A stretch of 64,000 nt of DNA. It comes from Streptomyces noursei. GTDB lineage: Bacteria; Actinomycetota; Actinomycetes; Streptomycetales; Streptomycetaceae. The notes beneath the pieces were generated by a model, which saw only the letters and a program-made list of their open reading frames with translations, was not told where the DNA came from and did not search any database. Each line of letters begins with the position of its first letter. Positions within the stretch are counted from its first letter, which is position 1. Below, piece after piece: positions 32,470-41,043 of the stretch. Both the position numbers and the translations under genes were made by a program. Location of the stretch: the NCBI RefSeq assembly GCF_016917755.1, contig NZ_CP070326.1, forward strand, positions 2,232,001 to 2,296,000. Reading direction: 5' to 3'.

Positions 32470-33558
32470 TTAGCGGCCCATCTCCTCGCGGATCGCCAAA
32501 AGGAACGCGTCCACGTCGGACTCCGTCGTGTCGAAGGCGCACATCCAGCGGACCACCCCGTCCTGCTCGTCCCAGAAGTAGAAGCGGAAGCGCTTCTGGA
32601 GACGTTCGCTGACCTCGTGCGGGAGGCGGGCGAAAACGCCGTTGGACTGGACGGGGTAGAGGATCTCGATGCCGGGGATCTCGCGGACGCCGGCGGCCAG
32701 GCGCTGGGCCATGGTGTTGGCGTGGCGGGCGTTGCGGAGCCAGAGGTCCTTGGCCAGCAGCGCCTCCAGTTGGACGGAGACGAAGCGCATCTTGGACGCC
32801 AGCTGCATGGAGAGCTTGCGCAGGTGCTTCATGGCACGGGCCGCGTCCGGGTTGAGGACCACGACGGCCTCGCCGAAGACCGCGCCGTTCTTGGTGCCGC
32901 CGAAGGAGAGGATGTCGACGCCCACGGCGTTGGTGAAGGCGCGCATGGGGACGTCGAGGGTGGCGGCGGCGTTGGCTATCCGGGAGCCGTCGAGGTGGAC
33001 GAGCATGTTGCGCTCGTGGGCGTGGTCGCAGATGGCGCGGATCTCGTCCGGGGTGTAGACGGTGCCGAGTTCGGTGCTCTGGGTGATCGAGACGACCTGC
33101 GGCATGGCGCGGTGCTCGTCGTCCCAGCCCCACGCCTGGCGGTCGATCAGCTCGGGGGTGAGCTTGCCGTCCGGGGTGGGGACGGTGAGCAGCTTGAGGC
33201 CGCCGATCCGCTCCGGGGCACCGCACTCGTCGACGTTGATGTGCGCGGTGTCGGCGGCGATCACCGCACCCCAGCGGTCGGTGACCGCCTGGAGCGCGAC
33301 GACGTTGGCGCCGGTGCCGTTGAACACCGGGAACACCTGGGCGCGCTGCCCGAAGTGGCTGCGGAAGACGCGCTGGAGGTGCTCGGTGTAGTCGTCCTCG
33401 CCGTAGGCGACCTGGTGGCCGCCGTTGGCGAGGGCGAGCGCGGCGAGCACCTCGGGGTGCGCACCGGCGTAGTTGTCGCTGGCGAAGCCGCGTATCTGCG
33501 GGTCGTGGTGCTGCCGGGCGTCGGTCTTCGCCCGGTTCACGGCTTGGGGGTCAGCCAC
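32470..33558 (-). CDS. PLP-dependent threonine aldolase / beta-eliminating lyase
   Basis: The product has 362 residues from GTG 33558, which lies 22 nt inside the end of the SDR gene. The PLP fold-type I markers are FASDNYAGAHPEVL, GTGANVVAL, HINVDECGAPE, HLDGSRIANAA and SFGGTKNGAVFGEAVV with the Schiff-base lysine (GGTKNG). Length and order fit low-specificity L-threonine aldolase, which cleaves threonine to glycine and acetaldehyde. It is the last gene of a coupled three-gene operon. Confidence 0.93.
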   Translation of the reverse strand: MADPQAVNRAKTDARQHHDPQIRGFASDNYAGAHPEVLAALALANGGHQVAYGEDDYTEHLQRVFRSHFGQRAQVFPVFNGTGANVVALQAVTDRWGAVIAADTAHINVDECGAPERIGGLKLLTVPTPDGKLTPELIDRQAWGWDDEHRAMPQVVSITQSTELGTVYTPDEIRAICDHAHERNMLVHLDGSRIANAAATLDVPMRAFTNAVGVDILSFGGTKNGAVFGEAVVVLNPDAARAMKHLRKLSMQLASKMRFVSVQLEALLAKDLWLRNARHANTMAQRLAAGVREIPGIEILYPVQSNGVFARLPHEVSERLQKRFRFYFWDEQDGVVRWMCAFDTTESDVDAFLLAIREEMGR

Positions 33559-34397
33559 AGACGCTGTCCATTCACTTCCTGGGCGGGCCGGTCCCAGACA
33601 CCGGCGATGGCCTCGGCCAGCTCCGTGACGTCGGTGAAGCCCGCGAACTTGGCGTTCGGTCGCTCGGCGCGCATCTGGTCGTTGACGAGCGCCTTCACGA
33701 TCAGGATGGCAGCCGCGGCGCGCGGTCCGCCCTCGCCCCCCGCCTTGCGGAAGCCGTCGGCCATGGCGAGGACCCACGCCTCGGCGGCCGCCTTGGACGC
33801 GGCATAGGCGGCGTTGCCCGCGGTGGGCTTGCTGGCGCCGGCCGCGCTGATCAGCACGTAGCGGCCGTTGCCGCTGCGTTCGAGCGCCTCGCTGAAGGCG
33901 AGGGAGGTGTGCTGGACGGTGCGGATCAGCAGCTTGTGCAGGGTGTCCCAGTCCGCCAGGTCGGTCTCGGTGAACGTCGAGCAGCCGCGCCAGCCGCCGA
34001 CGAGGTGGACGACGCCGTCCACCCGGCCGAACTCCTTCTCCGTACGGGCCGCCCATTCGCGGGTCTGGTCGAGGTCGAGGAGGTCGACGGTCTCGCCGAT
34101 GACCGTGGCGCCGCCGTGGGCGTAGCGGGCCGCGTCAACGGCCTCAGCCAGCCGCTCGGGGTTGGCGTCCGAGCCGACCACCACCGCCCCGGCCTCGGCC
34201 AGCCGCAGCAGGGTGGCGCGGCCCGCCGGGCCGGCCGCTCCGGCCACCGCGATGACCGCACCCTCCAGCGGCCCCTGGCCGCCCGTCGAAGTAACCATCT
34301 CCGTCGCCTCCTCGTCCTGCCCCTGGACGGCCGTCGGCCGGGTGTTCCGATCGCTGTGCTGCATGTTCTGATCCTGCTCGGTCCGCACGCTCGTCAC
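33537..34397 (-). CDS. Short-chain dehydrogenase/reductase
   Basis: The product has 286 residues. The GTG start overlaps the DUF6421 stop (GTGA). The first ~30 residues are polar; the Rossmann fold then starts AVIAVAGAAGPAGRATLLRL (a GxxGPxG variant of the SDR glycine motif), with VHLVGGWRG in place of NNAG, and the catalytic region ISAAGASKPTAGNAAYAASKAA (S-Y-x3-K). The substrate is unknown. The overlap on both sides points to action with DUF6421 and the aldolase. Confidence 0.9.
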   Translation of the reverse strand: MTSVRTEQDQNMQHSDRNTRPTAVQGQDEEATEMVTSTGGQGPLEGAVIAVAGAAGPAGRATLLRLAEAGAVVVGSDANPERLAEAVDAARYAHGGATVIGETVDLLDLDQTREWAARTEKEFGRVDGVVHLVGGWRGCSTFTETDLADWDTLHKLLIRTVQHTSLAFSEALERSGNGRYVLISAAGASKPTAGNAAYAASKAAAEAWVLAMADGFRKAGGEGGPRAAAAILIVKALVNDQMRAERPNAKFAGFTDVTELAEAIAGVWDRPAQEVNGQRLWLTPKP

Positions 34398-35791
34398 GCC
34401 GCCGCCGGTGCTTCACTGTGGGCGGTGATGCCCTTGGTCGAGGCGATCACGGAGCGCAGCTTCTTGGCGAGCGCCTCGTAGAACATGCTCAGCGGGAACT
34501 CGTCGGGAAGCACGTCGTCCACGAGTTTGCGCGGCGGCTGGTCCAGGTTGAGGGCGTCCGGACCCTTGGCCCAGACCGAGCCCGGGTGCGGGGCGAGGTA
34601 GGTCGAGACGAGGCCGTAGGCGGCGAACCAGTGGACCAGCTTGGGCCGGTCGATGCCGTCGCGGTAGAGCTGCTCGATCTCACCGCAGAGCTGGTTGGTG
34701 ACCTTGGGCGCCCGCTCCCAGTCGATGTGCAGTGTGTTGTCCGTCCAGCGTACGACGTCGTGCTTGTGGAGGTAGGCGAAGAGCAGCTGGCCGCCGAGGC
34801 CGTCATAATTGCGCACCCGGTCGCCGGTGACCGGGAAGCGGAACATCCGGTCGAAGATCACCGCGAACTGCACGTCCCGGGCCTGCGGGTAGCCCTCGGC
34901 CTCCAGCTTCACAGCCTCCTTGAAGGCGGTGAGGTCGCAGCGCAGCTCCTCCAGGCCGTACATCCAGAACGGCTGCCGCTGCTTGATCATGAACGGGTCG
35001 AACGGCAGGTCGCCGTGGCTGTGGGTGCGGTCGTGGATCATGTCCCAGAGGACGAACGCCTGCTGGCAGCGCTGCTGGTCATCGAGCATGGCCGCGATGT
35101 CCGCGGGGAGTTCGACGCCGAGGATCTCCACGGCGGCCTCGCTGACCCGGCGGAAGCGGGCGGCCTCACGGTCGCAGAAGATACCGCCCCAGCTGAACCG
35201 CTCGGGGGCCTGGCGGACCGCGATGGTCTCGGGGAAGAGGACGGCGGAGTTGGTGTCGTAGCCGGCGGTGAAGTCCTCGAAGGTGATCCCGCAGAACAGG
35301 GGGTTGTCGTAGCGGGTGCGCTCCAGCTCGGCGAGCCAGTCCGGCCAGACCATGCGCAGCACGACGGCCTCGAAGTTGCGGTTCGGGTTGCCGTTCTGGG
35401 TGTACATGGGGAAGACGACGAGGTGCTGGAGGCCGTCGGCGCGCTGCTGGGCGGGCTGGAAGGCGAGCAGCGAGTCGAGGAAGTCGGGGATCCCGAAGCC
35501 CTCGTCGGCCCAGCGGCGCAGATCGTCGACGAGCGCCTGGTGGTAGGCGGCGTTGTGCGGCAGCAGCGGGGCGAGCTCGCGGATGGCCGCTATGGCGCAG
35601 TCGACCTCGTGGCGCACGGCCGCGGCGCTGGGCGCGCCGTCCGCGGCGAGGTCGATCGCACCGTCCTTGGACTGCCACGGGCGGATGCTCTCGATGGCGT
35701 CCTTCAGCACGGGCCAGGCGGGGTGCGCGACCACGGACTCATCGGACAGGGTGCCGCCCCGGACACCCACAGGCGAAAGAATTTCCGTCAT
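34394..35791 (-). CDS. DUF6421 family protein
   Basis: The product has 465 residues from ATG 35791. It is a large soluble protein without recognised catalytic motif: HLVVFPMYTQNGNPNRNFEAV, WDMIHDRTHSHGDLPFDPFM and VIFDRMFRFPVTGDRVRNYDGLGG stand out as conserved-looking, with several His/Asp that could bind metal (HDRTHSHGD). This family is found in Streptomyces upstream of an SDR and a PLP enzyme, as here. The function is unknown. Confidence 0.85.
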   Translation of the reverse strand: MTEILSPVGVRGGTLSDESVVAHPAWPVLKDAIESIRPWQSKDGAIDLAADGAPSAAAVRHEVDCAIAAIRELAPLLPHNAAYHQALVDDLRRWADEGFGIPDFLDSLLAFQPAQQRADGLQHLVVFPMYTQNGNPNRNFEAVVLRMVWPDWLAELERTRYDNPLFCGITFEDFTAGYDTNSAVLFPETIAVRQAPERFSWGGIFCDREAARFRRVSEAAVEILGVELPADIAAMLDDQQRCQQAFVLWDMIHDRTHSHGDLPFDPFMIKQRQPFWMYGLEELRCDLTAFKEAVKLEAEGYPQARDVQFAVIFDRMFRFPVTGDRVRNYDGLGGQLLFAYLHKHDVVRWTDNTLHIDWERAPKVTNQLCGEIEQLYRDGIDRPKLVHWFAAYGLVSTYLAPHPGSVWAKGPDALNLDQPPRKLVDDVLPDEFPLSMFYEALAKKLRSVIASTKGITAHSEAPAAA

Positions 35792-36563
35792 GACTGCCCT
35801 CCGGCGGTAGATCGTCCTGTGGGGACACCGTAACCAGCCAAGGATCGCCCGTTCAAGTGGGGTCGGTGAAAAATATTCTGCAGACACCCCATGGTCACGA
35901 CTGTTTTTCCTGTGGGGTACGGAATCGACCTCACTTCCTGCCCTTCACGGCGAGGGATTCCGCGTTTTCTCCGGCTCGGACAGGGGTAGAAGTGGGGATC
36001 ACAGAGCGTCCGGGCGGGTGGCGGGCACCGGGCCGGGCCGGGTCCGGTGAAGCGCGGGATGACCTGTTCGCCCCGTTGCCGGATGGCCCCCGGGCAGGCT
36101 TCCTGCGGCACGGCGCCCATCCGGATCAGGCACCTCACCTCTCATCGGCGCGGGCGGTGCGCAGCCGGGCGACCTCGTCCGGTCCGGCGCAGCGCATGAC
36201 GAGGGCGCCCGCGGCCAGGACCGCGTCACCGGATCAATGCCTGTCGTCGCGTCAACTAGCTCTGGTGGTAAGGCTGTTCATCTTGTCGGCGCGGCCGGCT
36301 CGCATTTCCAGGCAGTGATATGACCCGTCGTCAGGCGTAGGTCGGCGCGGGTGGAGCGGCGCCTCGCCCGGGCCCGGCAGGAACGTGCCGAGGCGGTGCT
36401 GGCGGATCTGGCGCGGATGGCACGGCCCGGACGGCCGGCGGGGCGTAGACGGCGCGGCACGGGGGCACTCGTACGGGCTAGGGGGCACTTGTCCCTACGT
36501 CGCTGCCGCTCGTCAGCGGATTAGGCTGTGCGCCATTTCGGGCGGCAGTGCGCCGGCGGCGAC
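35792..36563. other. Intergenic region, no gene supported
   Basis: 772 bp between divergent genes. Short frames are Arg/Pro-rich shadows. A stretch near 36255..36330 is noticeably less GC-rich and might be a remnant. No hairpin, repeat copy or RNA gene was recognised. Confidence 0.4.
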
Positions 36564-37295
36564 ATGTGCACCGAGCCGACCGCAACCGAGCCGACACAAA
36601 GCGAGGCAGCCTTGTCCTTTCTCACCATCGGGCACCGCGGAATGATGGGTGTGGAGCCGGAGAACACCCTGCGCTCCTTCGTACGCGCCGAACGCGAGGG
36701 CGTCGACGTCATCGAACTGGACCTGCACCTGAGCAAGGACGGTGCACTGGTGGTGATGCACGATCCGGACGTCGACCGGACCACCGACGGCACCGGGGCG
36801 ATCGCCGATCGCACCCTCGCCGAGCTGCGGGAGCTGGACGCCGGGCAGGGCGAGCGGATCCCGGTGTTCGAGCAGGTGGTGGACACGGTGCGGCTGCCGC
36901 TCCAGGCGGAGATCAAGGACGTGGCGGCGGCGCAGGCGCTGGCCGAGGTGGTGCGGTCGCGCGATCTGGCTGACCGGGTGGAGATCATCTCGTTCCACGA
37001 CGAGGCGCTGGCGGCGATCCGCACGCTGCTGCCGGGGGTGCGCACCGGGCTGGTCGCCGAGCGGTACGGCGCCGATGTCGTGGACCGCGCCAAGGCGGTG
37101 GGTGCGGAGTTGGTGTCGCTGGACATCCGGCGGCTCACCCTCGAACTGGTCGAGCGGGCGCACGCCGCGCAGTTGAAGGTGCTGGGCTGGACGGTGAACA
37201 CCCATGACCAGCTGCGGCTGGCGCGCGGGCTGGGGCTGGACGGGGTGGTGACCGACCAGCCGGAGATCCGGCGGGCGGTGCGCTTCACGGCGTAG
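36564..37295 (+). CDS. Glycerophosphodiester phosphodiesterase
   Basis: The product has 243 residues from ATG 36564; a TTG at 36612 just before the domain is an alternative. The catalytic signature is complete: IGHRGMMGVEPENTLRSF, VIELDLHLSKDGALVVMHDPDVDRTTDG with the two acid and two His residues, then LQAEIKD. It hydrolyses glycerophosphodiesters to glycerol-3-phosphate and an alcohol. No signal peptide is seen, so it is likely cytoplasmic. Confidence 0.95.
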   Translation: MCTEPTATEPTQSEAALSFLTIGHRGMMGVEPENTLRSFVRAEREGVDVIELDLHLSKDGALVVMHDPDVDRTTDGTGAIADRTLAELRELDAGQGERIPVFEQVVDTVRLPLQAEIKDVAAAQALAEVVRSRDLADRVEIISFHDEALAAIRTLLPGVRTGLVAERYGADVVDRAKAVGAELVSLDIRRLTLELVERAHAAQLKVLGWTVNTHDQLRLARGLGLDGVVTDQPEIRRAVRFTA

Positions 37296-37381
37296 CCGGC
37301 GCGGTGCGCGGGCGGGCGGCCGGGCGGCGCGTTACGGGGCCGCCCGGTCCGTCCGGTCGGGGCCGCGGTCGGGGCCGGTGG

Positions 37382-37915
37382 TCAGCCCAGCGGCTTGACC
37401 AGCAGCTCGAATTCCAGGTCGGCGCGCTGCGGTATGCCGAACCGCTCGTCGCCGTACGGGAACGGGCTGAACCGGCCGGTGCGGCGGTAGCCCCGGCGCT
37501 CGTACCAGGCGATGAGTTCCTCGCGCTGCCGGATGACGGTCATCCGCATCTCCGGGGTGCCCCAGGCGGTCAACGCGGTGCGCTCGGCCTCGGCCATGAT
37601 CACCTTGCCCAGGCCGGCGCCCTGGAGGTCCGGGCGGACCGCGAACATCCCGAAGTAGGCGTGGTCGCCGCGGTGCTCCAGCTGGCAGCAGGCGATCAGC
37701 TCGCCGTCCCGCTCGGCGACCAGCAGCCGGCCGCTCTCGTTGCGCACCACCTCGGCGACGCCGTCCGGGTCGGTGCGCTGGCCGTCCAGCAGATCGGCCT
37801 CGGTCGTCCACCCGGCCCGGCTGGCGTCCCCGCGGTAGGCCGACTCCACCAGCGCGACGAGCGCGGGGACGTCGGCCTCGGTGGCGTTGCGGAAGGTCAG
37901 CGAGGTGGTGGGCAT
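37382..37915 (-). CDS. GNAT-family N-acetyltransferase
   Basis: The product has 177 residues. The acetyl-CoA site is VRPDLQGAGLGKVIMAEAE (an R/Q-x-x-G-x-G/A pattern), preceded by ACCQLEHRGDHAYFGMFAV, and followed by WYERRGYRRTGRFSPFPYGDERFG. The substrate is unknown. The divergent neighbour is a VOC protein. Confidence 0.92.
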   Translation of the reverse strand: MPTTSLTFRNATEADVPALVALVESAYRGDASRAGWTTEADLLDGQRTDPDGVAEVVRNESGRLLVAERDGELIACCQLEHRGDHAYFGMFAVRPDLQGAGLGKVIMAEAERTALTAWGTPEMRMTVIRQREELIAWYERRGYRRTGRFSPFPYGDERFGIPQRADLEFELLVKPLG

Positions 37916-38020
37916 GGGAGCGGGGTCCTCTCGGCCGTGGCGATGGCGGAAAAATCGAGGCTAACAAGACGCGCCGGCCGACGGCAGGGCCGGACGGTCA
38001 CTGCGGCGTAGGGTCCAGCC

Positions 38021-38407
38021 ATGGTGCAGGTACTGAGCAGCAGGATTCTGGTGCGGCCGGCCGATCCGGAGCGGTCGCGGAAGTTCTACGGCGAGGCGCT
38101 GGGGCTGGCGATCTACCGGGAGTTCGGCACCGGTCCGGAGCGCGGCACGGTGTACTTCCTCGGCGGCGGCTTCCTGGAGGTCTCCGGGCGGGCGACGGCC
38201 GCCGCGACGCCGACCCTCCAGCTGTGGCTCCAGGTGGACGACGCGGCACGGGCGCACGAGGAGCTGGTGGAGCGCGGGGTGGCGGTGCTGCGGCCGCCGG
38301 TGCGCGAGCCGTGGGGGTTGATCGAGATGTGGATCGCCGACCCGGACGGGCACAAAGTTGTAATCGTGGAAATCCCAGCGGACCATCCACTCCGATACCG
38401 ACCCTGA
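38021..38407 (+). CDS. VOC superfamily (glyoxalase-like) protein
   Basis: The product has 128 residues. The paired beta-alpha-beta-beta-beta modules are SSRILVRPADPERSRKFYGEALGL and LQLWLQVDDAARAHEELVERG, with GLIEMWIADPDGHKVVIVEIP at the end. It is likely a metal-dependent dioxygenase-, lyase- or resistance-type protein; the substrate is not predictable. Confidence 0.9.
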   Translation: MVQVLSSRILVRPADPERSRKFYGEALGLAIYREFGTGPERGTVYFLGGGFLEVSGRATAAATPTLQLWLQVDDAARAHEELVERGVAVLRPPVREPWGLIEMWIADPDGHKVVIVEIPADHPLRYRP

Positions 38408-38800
38408 CAAAACACAGCCTAACGGGACCTCGGGGCACATTCCATAGGCTCTTCGAAGCCGCCCCGCCCTTGCCGGGGACACGCACACCCCACGCCAATC
38501 GTGGGCGAACAGGGCTACTTTCCATGCAGAGACGCTCAATCACGAGCGCACTCCCCCGGGCAAGGACCGCGAAGCTGAAACGCCAGGGACGGCGGCTGTG
38601 CGCTGCGCAGTTCCTCGACATTCCACCGAGGCCCGGATTCCGCGTCGGCGTCGGCTGAACGGGCCGCCACCGAGTTTCCACTGCCTCGCCTCGGAAAGAC
38701 GTACGTGGACCCCGCATCAGCACCTACTCGCCGTCCGTGTGTAGGGGACGCAATTCCCTACGGTGGGGAGCTCGAATGACCTGGGCGCTTGGTGGTTGCT
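38408..38800. other. Intergenic region, nothing recognised
   Basis: 393 bp between the VOC gene and the 3' end of the protease gene. The sequence tggtggttgctctactg near 38790 is simply 3' flank. No hairpin longer than 8 bp or repeat copy was seen. Confidence 0.4.
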
Positions 38801-40714
38801 CTACTGGCGCACCAGGACGCGTTCGGGGGCTATGGATGTTGTGGTGGTGTCGGCGTGCAGGGTGAGTTTGCCTCCGGTCCAGAGGGCGACGATGTCGTCC
38901 TGGCGGTCCGGCCCGCCGAAGGATCCGACGGTAGCAAGCGTGGCGTTGCTCCACGGTGACCCATCGGGCTGGAGCTGGTGTTCCCTTCGGTTCTTGGCCA
39001 CTCCGTTGTCGGCGATGTTTTCGTAAACCGTGACCTTGCCGTCGCTCCAGCGGACGAAGAGGTCCTGGTTTCCCGTCGATGCGTTGAAGTTTCCTGCGGC
39101 GAGGTCGCGGGCGTGGGGCCAGACGATGTCGGGTGGTTCGATCAGTTGCCTCTCACCGTGCACGCCCCTGCCGTCGACGTTGGGGTAGAGCGTGACTTCT
39201 CCGTCGGACCAGACCACTACGAGGTCGTCGCTGCGGGTGTTGCCGCCGCCGAAGCGGCCGGCGGTTATGGCGACTGCGTGCGTCCATGTGCCGTTGGGTC
39301 CGCGTAGCTCGACTCTGTTGTTCAGCTTGTTGGTTTCGTTGACGTCTTTGTAGAGCGTCACTCTGCCGTCGGTCCCGACGACGAAGAGGTCGTTGCTGCC
39401 GCTGCCGGTGAAGTCACCGGCGGCGATGAGCTTCGCTTGTTGCCAGGTCTCGTCCTTGGCGAGCTGGATGTCCTTGCCGAAGCCGTACGTGCCGTTGCCG
39501 GGGTAGAGGGAGACCTCGCCGTCGGACCAGCGCACGATCAGGTCGCTGGTGTGGTTGCGGACCGAGGCGGTGTGGAAACGGCCGGCGGTCATAGCTCTCG
39601 CGTGTGACCAGGTGCCGGAACTGCCCATGCCGGCGCCGGCTCCGGTGTCCACGGGTGCGTCATTGACCGCTTGGTTGTAGAGCCGGAAGACGTCGTCGTC
39701 GAACTGGGAAGTGTAGGAGGTGTGGTCGTAAGCACCACCGGTCTTGTAGCCGCCGATGACGCCGACCAGGTCGCCGCGGATGCCGTCGAAGTTCTCCAGG
39801 AACGGTCCGCCGCTGACGCCGGCCCGGAAGCTGTCGCACTTGATCTCCATGAACCGGCCCTGGAAGGCGGTGGTGTTGTTGGTACACCGCAGCGGGGTCT
39901 TCTGACCGCCGGGATATCCGATGACCGTGACACTCTCACGTGCGAGGTTCGCGGAGGTCACCGCGGTGAGGGTGTTGCCGCGGCCGGTCGCGTCCTCCAG
40001 AAGCTGTCCCTGGGAGTTGGGGCCGACGCGGAGGAACGCGAAATCGACGTCGTCGTCGGGCGCCGAGCCGAGATAGCGGCTGTCGATCCAGATCTTGCCG
40101 GGCTTGACCGGGAAGATCCCGTACGGGGTCTCACCCACCTGTCCGGCCGTCGAGCCGCCGGCTCGGTATCCGGGGACGAAGGCGATGTTACGGCCGGATG
40201 AGCCGTTGAGACAGTGAGCAGCGGTAACGGCAAGGCTCTTGGTCGGGGAGGCCACGGAGGCAGCGGTGCAGAACTGGTTGGGCGTCGCCTCGTCGTTGTC
40301 GTTGCGGATCAGGAAGACACCAACCGTGGCCATGCCCTCGTCGATGACATGACTGGGCTCCTCGAGCGAGCGCTTCTGCCGGCCGCCGGGCGGCTTGGGC
40401 GTGCCGGGCGGCTGGGGCGCGTACTGGCCGCCGTCCTTCAGGCCCTTGCGCTGTGCGTCGTCCGTGGCATCAGCACCGTCAGCCGCGTCAACGGGTACGG
40501 CGGAGCGGATGCGCTCGGGGGTCCAGTAACGCTCCGTCTCCCGGGCCTCCCGGATCTCTTCCGCCGTCACACCCTTCGAGGGCTCAACCCGGCCGTCTCG
40601 GTCGCTGTCTGGGCTGGGGGTGGCCGAAGCGGGGGTGGTGAAGGCAACCGTGGCACAGACGGCCAGGACCGCGGCGCGCATCCAAGGTATTCGCATCGTG
40701 GGTATGCGTCTCAT
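38801..40714 (-). CDS. Secreted trypsin-like protease with FG-GAP/VCBS-type repeats
   Basis: The product has 637 residues from ATG 40714 (AGGAG 6 nt upstream). Signal peptide about 1..32 (AAVLAVCATVAFTTPASA). After a pro-region the S1 domain shows VTAAHCLNG, DDDVDFAFLRV and FRAGVSGGPFL, so the His-Asp-Ser triad is intact. The C-terminal half is four ~60-residue repeats of the type DLIVRWSDGEVSLYPGNG and IAAGDFTGSGSNDLFV, likely a beta-propeller-like binding domain. It is exported and probably degrades external protein. A dead relative lies next upstream. Confidence 0.92.
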   Translation of the reverse strand: MRRIPTMRIPWMRAAVLAVCATVAFTTPASATPSPDSDRDGRVEPSKGVTAEEIREARETERYWTPERIRSAVPVDAADGADATDDAQRKGLKDGGQYAPQPPGTPKPPGGRQKRSLEEPSHVIDEGMATVGVFLIRNDNDEATPNQFCTAASVASPTKSLAVTAAHCLNGSSGRNIAFVPGYRAGGSTAGQVGETPYGIFPVKPGKIWIDSRYLGSAPDDDVDFAFLRVGPNSQGQLLEDATGRGNTLTAVTSANLARESVTVIGYPGGQKTPLRCTNNTTAFQGRFMEIKCDSFRAGVSGGPFLENFDGIRGDLVGVIGGYKTGGAYDHTSYTSQFDDDVFRLYNQAVNDAPVDTGAGAGMGSSGTWSHARAMTAGRFHTASVRNHTSDLIVRWSDGEVSLYPGNGTYGFGKDIQLAKDETWQQAKLIAAGDFTGSGSNDLFVVGTDGRVTLYKDVNETNKLNNRVELRGPNGTWTHAVAITAGRFGGGNTRSDDLVVVWSDGEVTLYPNVDGRGVHGERQLIEPPDIVWPHARDLAAGNFNASTGNQDLFVRWSDGKVTVYENIADNGVAKNRREHQLQPDGSPWSNATLATVGSFGGPDRQDDIVALWTGGKLTLHADTTTTSIAPERVLVRQ

Positions 40715-40795
40715 CAAAACTCCTGTTGACGGCAAAAAGGGGTAAGGCAGAGAAGAATTGAGGCAAGGGAGTCGGTCCCATCGGTCCCGGCGGCT

Positions 40796-41035
40796 TCAGG
40801 AAGCAGACCGGTCGGACATTGGTTCACCGACAGTGAGGGGGATGTCCAACGTGACTCCCTCGAGGGTGGTGAGGCGGAGCGTGTATATCCCGGCGTGCTC
40901 GTCGGTAAAGAGCTGCGGGAGGGTGAGCCTTCCATCAGGGAAGCCGCGGCGTGGCACCGGGGCCGGTGCCGTGTGGCACCGGCCCCGGACGATTGGCCGA
41001 CCGTCACCCGGACGACCGGTCGACCAGATCTCCAA
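40796..41035 (-). CDS. Short orphan ORF, possible domain remnant
   Basis: The frame has 79 residues, from ATG 41035 just after the stop of the pseudoprotease. Only the second half (DEHAGIYTLRLTTLEGVTLD, then IPLTVGEPMS) looks protein-like, resembling the last strands of an Ig-like fold. The first half is Arg/Gly/Pro-rich. It may be the relic of a longer surface protein whose 5' end was replaced, or chance. Confidence 0.35.
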   Translation of the reverse strand: MEIWSTGRPGDGRPIVRGRCHTAPAPVPRRGFPDGRLTLPQLFTDEHAGIYTLRLTTLEGVTLDIPLTVGEPMSDRSAS

Positions 41036-41043
41036 GCAGTCGG

